From an uncultured Chlorobiaceae bacterium (GTDB taxonomy: Bacteria; Bacteroidota; Chlorobiia; Chlorobiales; Chlorobiaceae), in assembly GCA_903824045.1 (NCBI GenBank), contig CAIJVD010000017.1, forward strand, positions 1 through 64,000: DNA of 64,000 nt, written 5' to 3'. Position 1 is the first letter of the stretch. The number at the start of each line of letters is the position of its first letter. The notes beneath the pieces are model-generated. The model was not told the origin of the DNA, did not search any database, and saw only the letters and a program-made list of their open reading frames with translations. Position numbers and translations under genes: made by a program. Shown in pieces: positions 25,321 to 35,232 of the stretch.

Positions 25321-26495
25321 TGATCATCGAACTGATAGTGAAAATCCTGCTGATAGGGCTGAGCCTCCCTGTAGCCTATCTCCTTTTGAGCACCGTGGCG
25401 GCATATCTGTTCAAGAAAGAGCGGTCGGGTGAAAACCGCTTTCTCAATATCGGTGTGGTGATTCCTGCACATAATGAGGAGATGGGCATCGTCAGTACCA
25501 TAGAGGGTGTCCTTGCGTGCGACTATCCCGCAAACCGTCTTGAAATCTTTGTCATTGCCGACAACTGTGATGATGCTACCGCTGAAAAAGCACGGACTGC
25601 AGGAGCCGTTGTCTTTGAAAGGTCCGACACCTTCAATCGCGGAAAGGGCCAGGCTCTTGACTGGTTCCTGAATACCGGGCATGAGGCATACCGTCATAGT
25701 GATGCAATTGCTATCATTGACGCCGATGTCACACCCGACAAAAATTTTCTCCGTGAGATAAGCGCCTCATTCAGCAACCCCTTTGTGCAGGTCCTGCAGG
25801 CATACAACGGGGTCAGCAACCCGAAATCAGGATGGAGGCCAGCGCTGATCGATGCGGCATTCAACATCTTCAACCACCTTCGCATGGCCGGATCAGTCCG
25901 CCTGTCAGGAACATCGGTGCTGAAAGGCAACGGCATGGCATTCCGCACCACTATCCTGGAGCGATACGGGTGGCCCTGCCATTCAATAGTGGAGGACATG
26001 GAGTTTACACTACGCCTGCTTGAGGACAACATAACGGTTCACTACAATCCCGATGCCATCATCCGCAGTGAAATGGTCACCTCCGCCAAAAGCGCATCAA
26101 GCCAGAGAAGCCGGTGGGAAGGGGGTCGTTTCATGCTGATACGGAAAATGACGCTTCCCCTGCTTATGAAGTTCGCCAAAACAGGAGACTCCAAATACCT
26201 CTTCGCCCTTGCCGAACTTGCCACTCCCCCGCTGTCGCTGCTCGTCCTTCTCTGTTCAATAGCGACCGCAGGAGCCTTTCTGGTTCTCAATGGCGCATGG
26301 ACACTACTGGCAGCATCCTTCTGGGCCATCATGGCGTTCTACGTCATCTCTGGCCAAATCCAGCGTCGTGCAGAGCTCTCGACCTGGCTCTATCTGGCCA
26401 TGGCGCCGCTCTATGTGTTCTGGAAAATCCCGCTCTATCTGGCAATGCTTCTCAAGAAAAAAACTCCTGCATGGATTAGAACCACACGGGAATAA
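25317..26495 (+). CDS. Processive-type membrane glycosyltransferase family 2
   Basis: A 392-residue protein with one N-terminal helix and about three C-terminal helices around a GT2 domain. The D, D-x-D, E-D and Q-x2-R-W motifs are all present: ADNCDDATA, IDADVTPDKN, VEDMEFTLRL and QRSRWEGGR. This set is typical of cellulose/hyaluronan/poly-GlcNAc synthase-like enzymes and of dolichol-like GT2 enzymes. It overlaps the GT4 gene by four bases. It may build the polymer backbone or add a side-chain sugar; sequence alone does not decide. Confidence 0.87.
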   Translation: MMIIELIVKILLIGLSLPVAYLLLSTVAAYLFKKERSGENRFLNIGVVIPAHNEEMGIVSTIEGVLACDYPANRLEIFVIADNCDDATAEKARTAGAVVFERSDTFNRGKGQALDWFLNTGHEAYRHSDAIAIIDADVTPDKNFLREISASFSNPFVQVLQAYNGVSNPKSGWRPALIDAAFNIFNHLRMAGSVRLSGTSVLKGNGMAFRTTILERYGWPCHSIVEDMEFTLRLLEDNITVHYNPDAIIRSEMVTSAKSASSQRSRWEGGRFMLIRKMTLPLLMKFAKTGDSKYLFALAELATPPLSLLVLLCSIATAGAFLVLNGAWTLLAASFWAIMAFYVISGQIQRRAELSTWLYLAMAPLYVFWKIPLYLAMLLKKKTPAWIRTTRE

Positions 26496-26533
26496 CAAGG
26501 CGGAACATCGCACAGAAGCGCTTAAATAATTTA

Positions 26534-28534
26534 ATGCAGGAGAATCCCTTGAGTGTAAACTATAGAGCAGATATTGACGGACTTCGAGCTATAGCCGTTT
26601 TAGCTGTCATCTTCTTTCATGCTGGAGTACCCGGGTTTTCAGGCGGGTTTATCGGCGTAGATATCTTTTTTGTTATCTCCGGATTTCTTATCACATCAAT
26701 TATTCTCAAAGAGATCAATAACGGAAAATTCTCTATTGCACGATTCTATGAAAGACGCATCAGGAGAATCTTTCCTGCTCTGTTTTTTGTCATCGCTGTT
26801 ACTTCATTTGGTGGGGCTGTGCTCTTTGAGCCAGCATCATTTATTGATCTTGCCGCAACAATAACATCAACCACACTGTTTTTTTCGAATATCTGGCTCT
26901 GGCAACATGCAGGATATTTCGATGTAGCATCAATTGAAAGGCCATTGCTGCACACCTGGTCACTGGCGGTTGAAGAGCAGTTTTATATTGTTTTCCCCCT
27001 GCTTCTGGTCGCAATCAATCGTTTTTTCAGCAACAAATATTTGCACTGGTTGATCGGAATCTGGATCAGCTCTTTTCTTATAAGTATTTGGGGAGTTCAT
27101 GCACATCCAAATTCAACATTTTATCTGGTCCATACCCGGGCATGGGAGTTGATTTCCGGATCAATACTGGCGACAGGACTTCTCCCTCAGCTGAAATCTG
27201 AGGTCAAGAGAAACCTGCTCTCGGCAGGAGGGTTCGGGTTGGTCCTCTTCAGTATTGTATTCTATACCGAGAGCACTCCGTTTCCTGGTGCCAGCGCGCT
27301 TGTTCCTGTAATGGGATGCAGCATGCTTATCTATAGCGGCATTGAAGGGAAAGCAACCGTTATCAACCGCTTGATGAGCATCAAGCCGCTGGTTTTTATT
27401 GGACTGATCTCATACTCACTCTACCTGTGGCACTGGCCGGTCATTGTCATGACAAAGTACTTTTTATTTAGACAGTTAACCCCTCTTGAGACCATTGGCA
27501 TAATAGTTGCGATCTTTATCATCTCAATAATTTCATTGGAGTTTATTGAGAAACCATTCCGCGGAAATTACCCGATCTTTCCGCAAAGAAAACCGCTCTT
27601 TATCATTGCCGCAACAACAATACTTATCACGGCCATAAGCGGCTATGCTGTGGCACTCAATAATGGCTTTCCCAATCGATCTCACTATGTAAGCACGCTT
27701 CTTGACAGAGCTCATCAAGGCGGTGATAACATTGGATCGCCTGTTACGAAAATTGAACACTGCACCATTAAACGAGTGGGCGCAGCAGATAGAGAGCCAA
27801 CATTTATTATCTGGGGCGACTCGCATGCGGGAACATTAGTTCCAACCGTTGACTTAATGGGGAAATCCTACGATTTATCCGGCTATACTGCCGCATTTTA
27901 TAATCGGCCGCCACTGCTTGGCGTCGATATTGATAAGGATAATACGCATGTATTCAACGACAGCATTCTCCTGTTCATCAAAAACCATCCCGAAATCAAC
28001 ACCGTATTTCTTGTTGGCATGTGGGAGAGATACGCCTCTGGCCACAGGTATAATGAGAGTAATCCTGTAAAACTGACCGACACCTTCAGCAACAGTTCAA
28101 ATGCATCAAATGTGCTGGTTGTCAACAACAGTCTCTCGAGAACAGTAAAAGCCATTCTTGCCCTGAATCGTAAAGTGGTCATCGTCAGCGATGTCCCTGA
28201 ACTCGGAGTACATGCCGTCAGACTTTGCTGGGTCAAGAATATTACCGGTGAAAGCATTACCGGGCATCTGCCGACTATTCAGGATTATACCACCCGGAAC
28301 AATAACGCAAATGCACTGTTGAATGGACTCTCTCGCACTCCTGGCGTTTCTATCATTCACCCCGAGTCTTTGCTTTTTGATCATAATGGACGCGCCATTA
28401 TTATTGCTGATAACAAGACCCCGACGCTCCTCTACACTGATAGTGATCATTTATCAACTTATGGTGCCTTTTTTGTTGCGCCTGCATTTCAGGATGTTTT
28501 CAGGAGAATGGCCAGTACTCAGCACACCCTCTAA
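26534..28534 (+). CDS. OafA-type acyltransferase with C-terminal SGNH domain
   Basis: A 666-residue inner-membrane O-acyltransferase. The AT3 domain starts with NYRADIDGLRAIAVLAVIFFHA, carrying the conserved Arg and His, and spans about ten helices to residue 375. The rest is a periplasmic SGNH-like domain with IIWGDSHAGTLVPTVD as the GDSH block and SDHLSTYGA as the D-x2-H catalytic end. Such proteins move acetyl groups from cytoplasmic acetyl-CoA onto extracytoplasmic polysaccharide. It lies 38 bases after the GT2 gene. Confidence 0.93.
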   Translation: MQENPLSVNYRADIDGLRAIAVLAVIFFHAGVPGFSGGFIGVDIFFVISGFLITSIILKEINNGKFSIARFYERRIRRIFPALFFVIAVTSFGGAVLFEPASFIDLAATITSTTLFFSNIWLWQHAGYFDVASIERPLLHTWSLAVEEQFYIVFPLLLVAINRFFSNKYLHWLIGIWISSFLISIWGVHAHPNSTFYLVHTRAWELISGSILATGLLPQLKSEVKRNLLSAGGFGLVLFSIVFYTESTPFPGASALVPVMGCSMLIYSGIEGKATVINRLMSIKPLVFIGLISYSLYLWHWPVIVMTKYFLFRQLTPLETIGIIVAIFIISIISLEFIEKPFRGNYPIFPQRKPLFIIAATTILITAISGYAVALNNGFPNRSHYVSTLLDRAHQGGDNIGSPVTKIEHCTIKRVGAADREPTFIIWGDSHAGTLVPTVDLMGKSYDLSGYTAAFYNRPPLLGVDIDKDNTHVFNDSILLFIKNHPEINTVFLVGMWERYASGHRYNESNPVKLTDTFSNSSNASNVLVVNNSLSRTVKAILALNRKVVIVSDVPELGVHAVRLCWVKNITGESITGHLPTIQDYTTRNNNANALLNGLSRTPGVSIIHPESLLFDHNGRAIIIADNKTPTLLYTDSDHLSTYGAFFVAPAFQDVFRRMASTQHTL

Positions 28535-28587
28535 TCGCTTTCTGAAATCATAGTATCCCCATCACGATTTATGTCTATGTCCCTATA

Positions 28588-29634
28588 ATGAAAACATCCA
28601 TTCTTTATGCAGGACTTGCCGCCCCTCATGCTGGCTGGGTAGCCATCGACGAACTTGCGGAGCTGCTCGCATACTATTTTCAGGCAGAAATCCTCTCGCC
28701 AAAACCTCTGCCTGTTACCTGGCAAAGTCGCTTGCTCTATCCCAATAAAACCCGGTTTGCACCTTTGCATAGCGCTGGGGGTGACCTGTTGATTGTGGTT
28801 GCAAGGAGCCCTCACGACCTCTGCATGCTTACTGCCATCAAGGAGTGCCGAAAGAGATTCGATAAAATTTATGCCATCATTACCGACTCATACTTCCAGC
28901 CAGGTTTTGTCAAGCAAACAGCGCTTTTTGATGCGATCACCGTCACCGCTCATGAGGACATTGACTATCCGAAATCCCGTTTCGGAATTCCTGTCCACCA
29001 GCTCTACCAGGGGGCAGACTGTTTGACATGGGCACCGAGGGCGCTGAAATCCAGGGAGATTGATGTCATCGGTTTTGGTCGAACCCCAAAGAGCTACCAT
29101 GACCTCCTCTCAGAACAATTTCATCAGGCAAGCTCCCCTTACCTCTACCTTCACTCTCCGCTGGGCAACCTGTCAGGACCTGCCGTACACCTTGAGCGAG
29201 GCATGCTCTTCAAGCTCTTGCACCGTACACGCATCTCTCTGGCATTCCACCTCTACGTGGAGCCTCAGGTTGACAGGCCACGATCCATGATGGTAACAAG
29301 CCGGTGGCTGGAGTCCCTTCTCTCTGGCTGTGTCGTCGCTGGACGACGGCCGACCTCTCGAATGGCTGAAGAGATGCTCTTCTGGCCAAAGGCGACGATT
29401 GAACTCTCAGAAGAGCCCAAACATGCGATTGATGAACTGCTCGAGCTTCTCTCTGATAATGAGAGTCTGGAACAGCAACGACGCATCAATATTGCCCAGA
29501 CACTCAGCAATCACGATTGGCGATACCGGATTGAGAGGTTTTGCGGACTGATGAATCTGCCCGTCCCTGAAAAGCTGACCCCCGACCTGGCAAAAGTGCG
29601 AGAACTCGCCGCGTCATTTGCTCCTGTCGTTTAG
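28588..29634 (+). CDS. Putative GT-B glycosyltransferase of the exopolysaccharide cluster
   Basis: A 348-residue protein whose C-terminal half (SRWLESLLSGCVVAGRRPTSRMAEEM) has the look of a GT-B donor-binding domain, and whose N-terminal half has alternating strands and helices without a named motif. The arrangement resembles the DUF3880/CgeB-like group of glycosyltransferases. It sits among transferase genes in the same direction. The activity call rests mainly on context and the C-terminal pattern; no metal motif is expected in GT-B enzymes. Confidence 0.6.
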   Translation: MKTSILYAGLAAPHAGWVAIDELAELLAYYFQAEILSPKPLPVTWQSRLLYPNKTRFAPLHSAGGDLLIVVARSPHDLCMLTAIKECRKRFDKIYAIITDSYFQPGFVKQTALFDAITVTAHEDIDYPKSRFGIPVHQLYQGADCLTWAPRALKSREIDVIGFGRTPKSYHDLLSEQFHQASSPYLYLHSPLGNLSGPAVHLERGMLFKLLHRTRISLAFHLYVEPQVDRPRSMMVTSRWLESLLSGCVVAGRRPTSRMAEEMLFWPKATIELSEEPKHAIDELLELLSDNESLEQQRRINIAQTLSNHDWRYRIERFCGLMNLPVPEKLTPDLAKVRELAASFAPVV

Positions 29635-29675
29635 CGATAGTGAAACTATCTATTAACAACCCTAACAGATTGATT

Positions 29676-30398
29676 ATGAACATCAATGACTACTTCGACC
29701 GGACCGTGATCATCAATCTCCCGAAACGACTGGATAGAAGAAAGGAAACCATAGAGGAGTTTGAGCGGATAGAATGGTCCGCGGATAACGGAAAAACGTT
29801 TTTTTGGCCGGCTGTTCGACCCACAGAGTCCGCCGGGTTTCCCAGCATAGGGGCAAGAGGGTGTTTTATGAGCCACCTCAATGCCATCAAACAGGCCCGC
29901 CATGACCATCTGAAAAATATGCTGCTACTCGAAGATGACATCGCATTTCGATCTGACATTAACGCAGCTGGAGCTGAGCTGGTGGCGCTGCTTGAGAAGA
30001 CCGACTGGGGGTTTTTCTATCTCGGCCATGAACACCCTCCGGTCAAGCCCAACGGAACACCGCTCCAAAAAACAACCGTGTCGCTGCCGCTTACGCACTG
30101 CTATGCCATCAATGGGACCATCTTCGACCGGTTTATTGACTTCCTGGAGCAGGTCTGTCAACGCGAACCTGGAGACCCCATGGGAGGCCCAATGCACTAT
30201 GATGGTGCCATATCGACATTCCGGATTCAAAACCCCGATATCAACACCTATATAACCGTTCCAAGCCTCGGTTATCAGCGCAGTTCCCGCACGGACTTGC
30301 ATTCGCTGGCGCTTTGGGATCGATTGCCCGGACTAAGCCACATTACCGCCGGGCTGCGGAGGGCAAAAAACTCAATAGGAAGAGCAATGGGAAATTAA
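29676..30398 (+). CDS. Glycosyltransferase family 25 (LOS/LPS type)
   Basis: A 240-residue protein. YFDRTVIINLPKRLDRRKET is the family's usual opening, GARGCFMSHLNAIKQA follows, and LLLEDDIAF contains the E-D-D metal site. GT25 enzymes add galactose or glucose to lipo-oligosaccharide or collagen-like acceptors. The frame is open to 29640, but the ATG at 29676 puts the family motif at the N-terminus. No clear ribosome site is visible for either start. Confidence 0.85.
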   Translation: MNINDYFDRTVIINLPKRLDRRKETIEEFERIEWSADNGKTFFWPAVRPTESAGFPSIGARGCFMSHLNAIKQARHDHLKNMLLLEDDIAFRSDINAAGAELVALLEKTDWGFFYLGHEHPPVKPNGTPLQKTTVSLPLTHCYAINGTIFDRFIDFLEQVCQREPGDPMGGPMHYDGAISTFRIQNPDINTYITVPSLGYQRSSRTDLHSLALWDRLPGLSHITAGLRRAKNSIGRAMGN

Positions 30399-30437
30399 CG
30401 ACCGCTCTATTAAACATGTAAGCAGAGGCAAATTATC

Positions 30438-31319
30438 ATGATCTCTTTCTCAAAACTCGGCAACTACGGCAGACTTGGCAATCAACTTTTTCAATACGCC
30501 TTTCTTCGCCTGACAGCACAGCGTTTGAATACGAATTTTTACTGCCCTAAGTGGGATGGCGACGATATCTTCGATCTTCAGGATGAAGATGAACGCGCGT
30601 CCAGCCCATCAAACATTATTCACACCTATCCGACAGGGTTTATTAACGCTGGCTTTACGCCCGAAGCCCTCTCTATAGCTGACCATACCGATATGGAGGG
30701 GTTTTTTCAGTCTGAAAAATATTATCCGGACAAGCAGCTTGTCAGACAGTGGTATACGTTTAAGCATACGATCGTCGAGGAAGTAGAAGAGTTATACGGC
30801 AACATTCTGAAATGTGACTGTGTCAGCTTGTCGCTCCGTCTGGATAGTGACTATGCAAATACCAGAGAGTATTTCCCCCTCTCCCCGCTCACCTATTACA
30901 AAAAGTCACTGGCAGTTGCCAAGCCGAAAAAATTTGTTCTTGTTTTCGCTGATCGGCCTGATTTGGCTGAAAAATTCCTCCAGCCGATTAATGACCGTGA
31001 ATTCATCTTCATAAACAATCTGAATGGCCCCCAGCAGCTCTATTTAATGACCCGGTGCCGAGTGAATGTTATTACTAACTCAACGTTTGCATGGTGGGGC
31101 GCCTGGCTGAACAACCATCCCGAGAAAATGATCATATCACCGGCATCATGGTGCCGGCCCGGAGTCCCCAACCCCGTTGACGACATCCTTTGTGACGATT
31201 GGATAAAAATCCCCTGCACGCTCCCCATTTTTGATCACTTCTCAGTCTGGAGGCTACGCCATCCCGTTGCCACATGCAATCGTATCATGAATCGAGTGAC
31301 AAAAAAAACCGTCTGGTAG
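30438..31319 (+). CDS. GT11-like alpha-1,2-fucosyltransferase homologue with altered donor motif
   Basis: A 293-residue protein. LGNYGRLGNQLFQYAFLRL at the N-terminus and NSTFAWWGAWL near residue 217 are diagnostic for GT11. The third family motif, H-x-R-R-G-D-Y, which contacts GDP-fucose, reads SLRLDSDY here. The change could mean a different donor or weak activity. No GDP-fucose synthesis genes are seen in the window. It ends the long polysaccharide run. Confidence 0.85.
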   Translation: MISFSKLGNYGRLGNQLFQYAFLRLTAQRLNTNFYCPKWDGDDIFDLQDEDERASSPSNIIHTYPTGFINAGFTPEALSIADHTDMEGFFQSEKYYPDKQLVRQWYTFKHTIVEEVEELYGNILKCDCVSLSLRLDSDYANTREYFPLSPLTYYKKSLAVAKPKKFVLVFADRPDLAEKFLQPINDREFIFINNLNGPQQLYLMTRCRVNVITNSTFAWWGAWLNNHPEKMIISPASWCRPGVPNPVDDILCDDWIKIPCTLPIFDHFSVWRLRHPVATCNRIMNRVTKKTVW

Positions 31320-31485
31320 TTCATCATAACCAAGCACTCTCCTGATGGACCTGCAGGGCATACTCTCAAAATGACAGACTTCAAGAAAAAAAACCTTCAA
31401 TATGCGAGGCAGCTGAAGAATACAAAAGCCGTGATAAATGGCTAACCAATTATAATGAATGATGATAGAAAAAAATAATCCCATC

Positions 31486-31500
31486 TGGCACGCATTTTGT
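31486..31500 (+). promoter_or_regulatory. Sigma-54 promoter before the exosortase operon
   Basis: TGGCACGCATTTTGT has GG and GT exactly ten bases apart, with TGGCACG matching consensus and GT in place of GC at -12. The predicted start is about 50 bases before the ATG at 31563. A TGACAG half-site is at 31372-31377, about 115 bases upstream. No gene is seen in 31320-31562. Confidence 0.65.
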
Positions 31501-31562
31501 TAAAAGAAATCTGAAGATCATTGATCCGTAGCCCCTTATTTACAAAACTACCGGAGCGTCTC

Positions 31563-32471
31563 ATGGGTACCACAACATCCCCCCTTACCTGCAAAAAAAC
31601 GCAGAGCAGCAGAGGCCGCCATTTAGAGCTGAAAACAATACTCAAGCCGGCGGTGATGGCCTGCTTGCTCGCTGTGCTCGACGTCGCCCCTGCCGCTGCC
31701 GCAACAGATCCGATACAGTCCCCTGCACGGCCCTTTGGGCTTCAGATCGACAGCCCGGTCTATCAATCCGGTTCGGACCAACAGGCAGTGTCGTTCCAGC
31801 AAAATGCTCTGCCAACGCTGGATGCCTGGATAAAAAAGAATCTGCCTGAATACACAGCCATCAAGGACTTTTCGAGCATGACTCTTGATCCTTCGATGTT
31901 GACCGTTAAAACGACACAGGATGTACGAGTCTATTTTATCGGCGAAGGAGCCGGGTATCAAAACACTCTGGGTTACAACACCTCCAGCACAGGAATAAAA
32001 AGTGGTAATCCCGAGCTCATTTTCCCCAATGCATCATCCTCCGTCTCGTCCTATGCGACGGCCAGTCAGATAGGAAGTCGCACAAAAGCGGATCCGCTGA
32101 TCCCTGGAGACTACGTGGACCTCGGCACAATGCAGGCAGGCACACAGCTGGACTTCTTCATGATTGCCAACGGCGCTAGCGGAGGATCAAACGTCTTCTC
32201 GACAACGACTTCCGCAAACCCGGATGGCATCCGCCATGTCGTTGCCTATGCCTCCAAAGACAGCCCCTATCTGTTATTGGGATTCGAAGACATGTTGGGT
32301 GGCGGTGACAGGGATTACAACGATGTGCTTATTGCCGTCAAAGGATTGCAGATGCAGCTTACCACCGCGCCAGAGCCCTCTACTCTGCTTATCCTTGGAA
32401 CCTTTTTATTGCCGGTTCTCTACCTTGGCCGTCAGCACTATCCCCGAACTGCACGGGAGGCTTGTGCATGA
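31563..32471 (+). CDS. PEP-CTERM exported protein with DUF4114-type domain
   Basis: A 302-residue exosortase substrate. It starts with a basic region and a hydrophobic signal (residues about 28-47, ending APAAAA). A DUF4114-like domain follows, marked by the acidic LGFEDMLGGGDRDYNDVLIAV. The sorting tag is Pro-Glu-Pro at 270-272, a hydrophobic stretch STLLILGTFLLPVLYL, then basic residues. In the family, exosortase cleaves near PEP and hands the protein on for surface attachment. The tail after the helix is 11 residues longer than usual. This is the only PEP-CTERM protein I can find in the window. The ATG at 31563 follows a GGAG; the open frame to 31521 lacks one. Confidence 0.88.
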   Translation: MGTTTSPLTCKKTQSSRGRHLELKTILKPAVMACLLAVLDVAPAAAATDPIQSPARPFGLQIDSPVYQSGSDQQAVSFQQNALPTLDAWIKKNLPEYTAIKDFSSMTLDPSMLTVKTTQDVRVYFIGEGAGYQNTLGYNTSSTGIKSGNPELIFPNASSSVSSYATASQIGSRTKADPLIPGDYVDLGTMQAGTQLDFFMIANGASGGSNVFSTTTSANPDGIRHVVAYASKDSPYLLLGFEDMLGGGDRDYNDVLIAVKGLQMQLTTAPEPSTLLILGTFLLPVLYLGRQHYPRTAREACA

Positions 32472-34420
32472 AGCGAGGCTCCAAATTGCGCCGCGCTCTT
32501 CTCTCTCTGGGAGTTGTATTGATTTCCGGTGGCCTGCTCTTTTTGACGTTTCTTCTGTTCCGCTCGCAGATTGATAACTACCGGGATGAGCAGGCCTACC
32601 AATCTGCACGAAGCCTCCTTGCTACTGAACGGCCTGAAAAGGCCATTGAGATCATTCGGAACAGGAAACGTAAACTCACCGGCGAAAGAGAGACGGCCTG
32701 GATTGACCTCGAGATAGATGCTCTGGAGAGATCAGGCAATACAGGCCGACTGCGATACCTTTTTGACCTCAAGCCCGCCGCCTTTTCGCGGCATGAACCG
32801 GCATCGCTCTTGATTGCCCGTTCTATGCTCCTGACCAATAATCTGGACGCCTATCTGAAGGTGCGAAACACCTGGAAAACCCGTAGCATAATTCCGGCTG
32901 CATGGTTCGCCTTAGACGTCGACGCTCTGATTATGGAAAGAAAAGTGAATGAAGCACTAAAACTGCTGAATGCAAGCTCTTTTAAAGGTGAGGCGGATGC
33001 CGGTCGCCTGATGCGACTCGCCCTCTTGACCGCTGGAAAAGACCGGCGCGGTGCATGGAACTACCTTGACCAAGCCTACACCCTTGCGCCTAAGAACCCG
33101 GAGGTCCGCTCTTTCCGGGCTCAGCTTCTGGAAAGCACAGGACAACTCTCCAGAGCGCGAGTGGAATACGTGGCAGCACATCTTGCACAACCGCGCAACC
33201 CCCTCTTTCGTGACCAGCTTGCCGAATATTACCGGCGAAACGGCAATATCGGCCTTGCGCTGCAAACCTGGTCAGGCGATCTCGACGAACGTTCGCCCGA
33301 TTTTATCAGGCTGAAAGCACTCTTTTGGAGCCAAATAACCTACCCCGTAAAGATCAGCAAGACCACCGAGGCCGACCTCTCAGGTGATCTGAGTTCATTT
33401 GTCCTCTATCTGCAGAAGTTGCCCTCTGGCCGCTTCTGGGATGATGGCGCCTTTGAGAAAGTCACTGAGAAACAGGCTGTTCTTGAAAAACGCCAGGAAG
33501 CATTCTGGCTTCGGATTGTGCAGGCATTGAAAGACGGAGACGAAAAAAAGGCCTATAATCTTCTGCAGGATCACACCTTTAAGAGTAACTCATGGAGTCC
33601 GGACATTCAGAGTGCTCTTGAAAGGGTGCTTGCCTACCGGCTCGGACAGAAACCCCCATTGCCCGACGACGATTATCTGGCGACGGGTACGAAAACCGGC
33701 GAGCGGCACCAGTTCTTCCTTCAGCTGGATCAGATGGCAAAAACCGGAGTGGTGACGCCGGAACTGGCGACTCTCTTGAGGAGCAAAGAGGCGTTTGCCT
33801 CCGTCTTTATGGCTGGAGGGTGGATTGAAACCGCGCTGCAGCTGCACACGCTACCGGTAGTGCCCGATAATTTTCCGAATTGGGTCGCCTACGGCATGAC
33901 ACAATCGATACGTTTCAACCGGGGCAACAAAGCCGCCCTGGATTTTGCCGGGAGACAGAAACAATCCGCAGCCATGGCACTATTGAGCGCCGAACTGCTG
34001 ATTGCTGAAGGCCAGACCGCTGAAGGCCTCAAGAGACTGGAGAGCTTGTCCGGCACGGATTCTGATATCGGGTTCCGGGCGGCATGGCTGCTCACTCTCG
34101 CCAGAATGGATCAGCGCAACCTCAAAGGCGCCCGAAGTGTGCTTCTGCGCCAGCCGAGACTCCGAAACAGCATCACCGGCAAAGAGATAGAGGCTCGCAT
34201 TTCCCTTTCAGAAGGTGACACGCAAAACGCCCGAAAGATTTACCAGGCGTTAGGCAAAGAATCGACTGAAGCCATGGCCTACCTGGCAAAAAAAGCATAT
34301 CAGGAGAGGGACTGGAAAACAGCCAGAACGCTTACCGAAACCCTCATACTGAAGCTGCCTGACCGCATGGAGCTGCGCTCAAACCTGAAGGCCATTGCCA
34401 AGGCGGAGGGGAGATTATGA
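32468..34420 (+). CDS. TPR-repeat membrane protein of the exosortase operon
   Basis: A 650-residue protein with one N-terminal membrane helix (residues about 12-32), then helical repeats throughout. Repeat-like units include ARSLLATERPEKAIEIIRN, NYLDQAYTLAPKNPEVRSFR and ARKIYQALGKESTEAMAYL. The pattern matches tetratricopeptide scaffolds such as the TPR proteins found in PEP-CTERM gene sets. It likely assembles partners in the periplasm. Its ATG overlaps the substrate gene stop (ATGA) and its own stop overlaps the exosortase start, so the three are translationally coupled. Confidence 0.8.
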   Translation: MKRGSKLRRALLSLGVVLISGGLLFLTFLLFRSQIDNYRDEQAYQSARSLLATERPEKAIEIIRNRKRKLTGERETAWIDLEIDALERSGNTGRLRYLFDLKPAAFSRHEPASLLIARSMLLTNNLDAYLKVRNTWKTRSIIPAAWFALDVDALIMERKVNEALKLLNASSFKGEADAGRLMRLALLTAGKDRRGAWNYLDQAYTLAPKNPEVRSFRAQLLESTGQLSRARVEYVAAHLAQPRNPLFRDQLAEYYRRNGNIGLALQTWSGDLDERSPDFIRLKALFWSQITYPVKISKTTEADLSGDLSSFVLYLQKLPSGRFWDDGAFEKVTEKQAVLEKRQEAFWLRIVQALKDGDEKKAYNLLQDHTFKSNSWSPDIQSALERVLAYRLGQKPPLPDDDYLATGTKTGERHQFFLQLDQMAKTGVVTPELATLLRSKEAFASVFMAGGWIETALQLHTLPVVPDNFPNWVAYGMTQSIRFNRGNKAALDFAGRQKQSAAMALLSAELLIAEGQTAEGLKRLESLSGTDSDIGFRAAWLLTLARMDQRNLKGARSVLLRQPRLRNSITGKEIEARISLSEGDTQNARKIYQALGKESTEAMAYLAKKAYQERDWKTARTLTETLILKLPDRMELRSNLKAIAKAEGRL

Positions 34421-35232
34421 GCAATCGGGACCGGGGCATGATTGGGCTACTCATCATCCTTGCCATCTTCATCTGGTCTCAGGATCTCTCCTGGCTCTCT
34501 GAGGCGGAGGATACCCTTCCTATTCTGGCCACTCTGCCGCTCTTTGTCTGGCTGGGGTTGCCATGGCGATTCCGGACGAGCGCATCAAGCTTTTCATCGG
34601 GTGGACTGGTTACAGCAATCTTTGGATTTCTTCTTGGCGGCATTACCGGCTCAACGCTGCTCTTTGCTCTGGGATGGAGCGCCCTCTTATGGAGCTGGCT
34701 TGCGGCAAGAATCGAACCTTCGGACCGGCAAAACCTGAACCGGCTGATGATCCTGCCGCTTATGGCTTTTCCCTGGATAGCACTTGACGGCCAGATGATA
34801 GGATGGTGGTTCCGGCTGTCGGGAAGCCGGGTTGCAGGCACCCTCTTTTCATCTCTTGGCTTTAATGTTGTTCAGGAGGGAACACGGCTGCTTGTCCAGG
34901 GATTGCCTATTGAGGTCACGGCCGCCTGCTCCGGACTCAACACCCTGCAGGCCATGATCATTGCCGGTTCAACCGTGGCATACATTACGCTCGGCAATCA
35001 CCCGGCATACTGGCTGAACCTCATGCCCCTGCTTTTGCTCTCCTGGATGGCCAATACGCTCCGCATCATAGCCATCTGCTGGGCAGCAGTCACCTTTTCG
35101 CCGGCATTTGCAGCAGGATTCTTTCACCAATGGGGTGGAGGGCTGGTGCTGTTCCTGATGTTCAGCCTGTGCCTTCTGATCTTCACCCTTGAAAGAGCTC
35201 TCCTCAACCAACCGAAGGAGGCTGTGATCTAG
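34417..35232 (+). CDS. Exosortase (EpsH/Xrt family transpeptidase)
   Basis: A 271-residue integral membrane protein with about eight helices. The catalytic triad of the family is present: Cys171 in EVTAACSGLNTLQ, Arg216 in MANTLRIIAI and His237 in FFHQWGGG. Exosortases process PEP-CTERM proteins at the outer face of the inner membrane. The substrate gene at 31563, a TPR gene and an EpsI-like gene are in the same operon. The sequence does not let me assign a named exosortase subclass. The gene is coupled to its neighbours by ATGA upstream and immediate abutment downstream. Confidence 0.93.
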   Translation: MSNRDRGMIGLLIILAIFIWSQDLSWLSEAEDTLPILATLPLFVWLGLPWRFRTSASSFSSGGLVTAIFGFLLGGITGSTLLFALGWSALLWSWLAARIEPSDRQNLNRLMILPLMAFPWIALDGQMIGWWFRLSGSRVAGTLFSSLGFNVVQEGTRLLVQGLPIEVTAACSGLNTLQAMIIAGSTVAYITLGNHPAYWLNLMPLLLLSWMANTLRIIAICWAAVTFSPAFAAGFFHQWGGGLVLFLMFSLCLLIFTLERALLNQPKEAVI

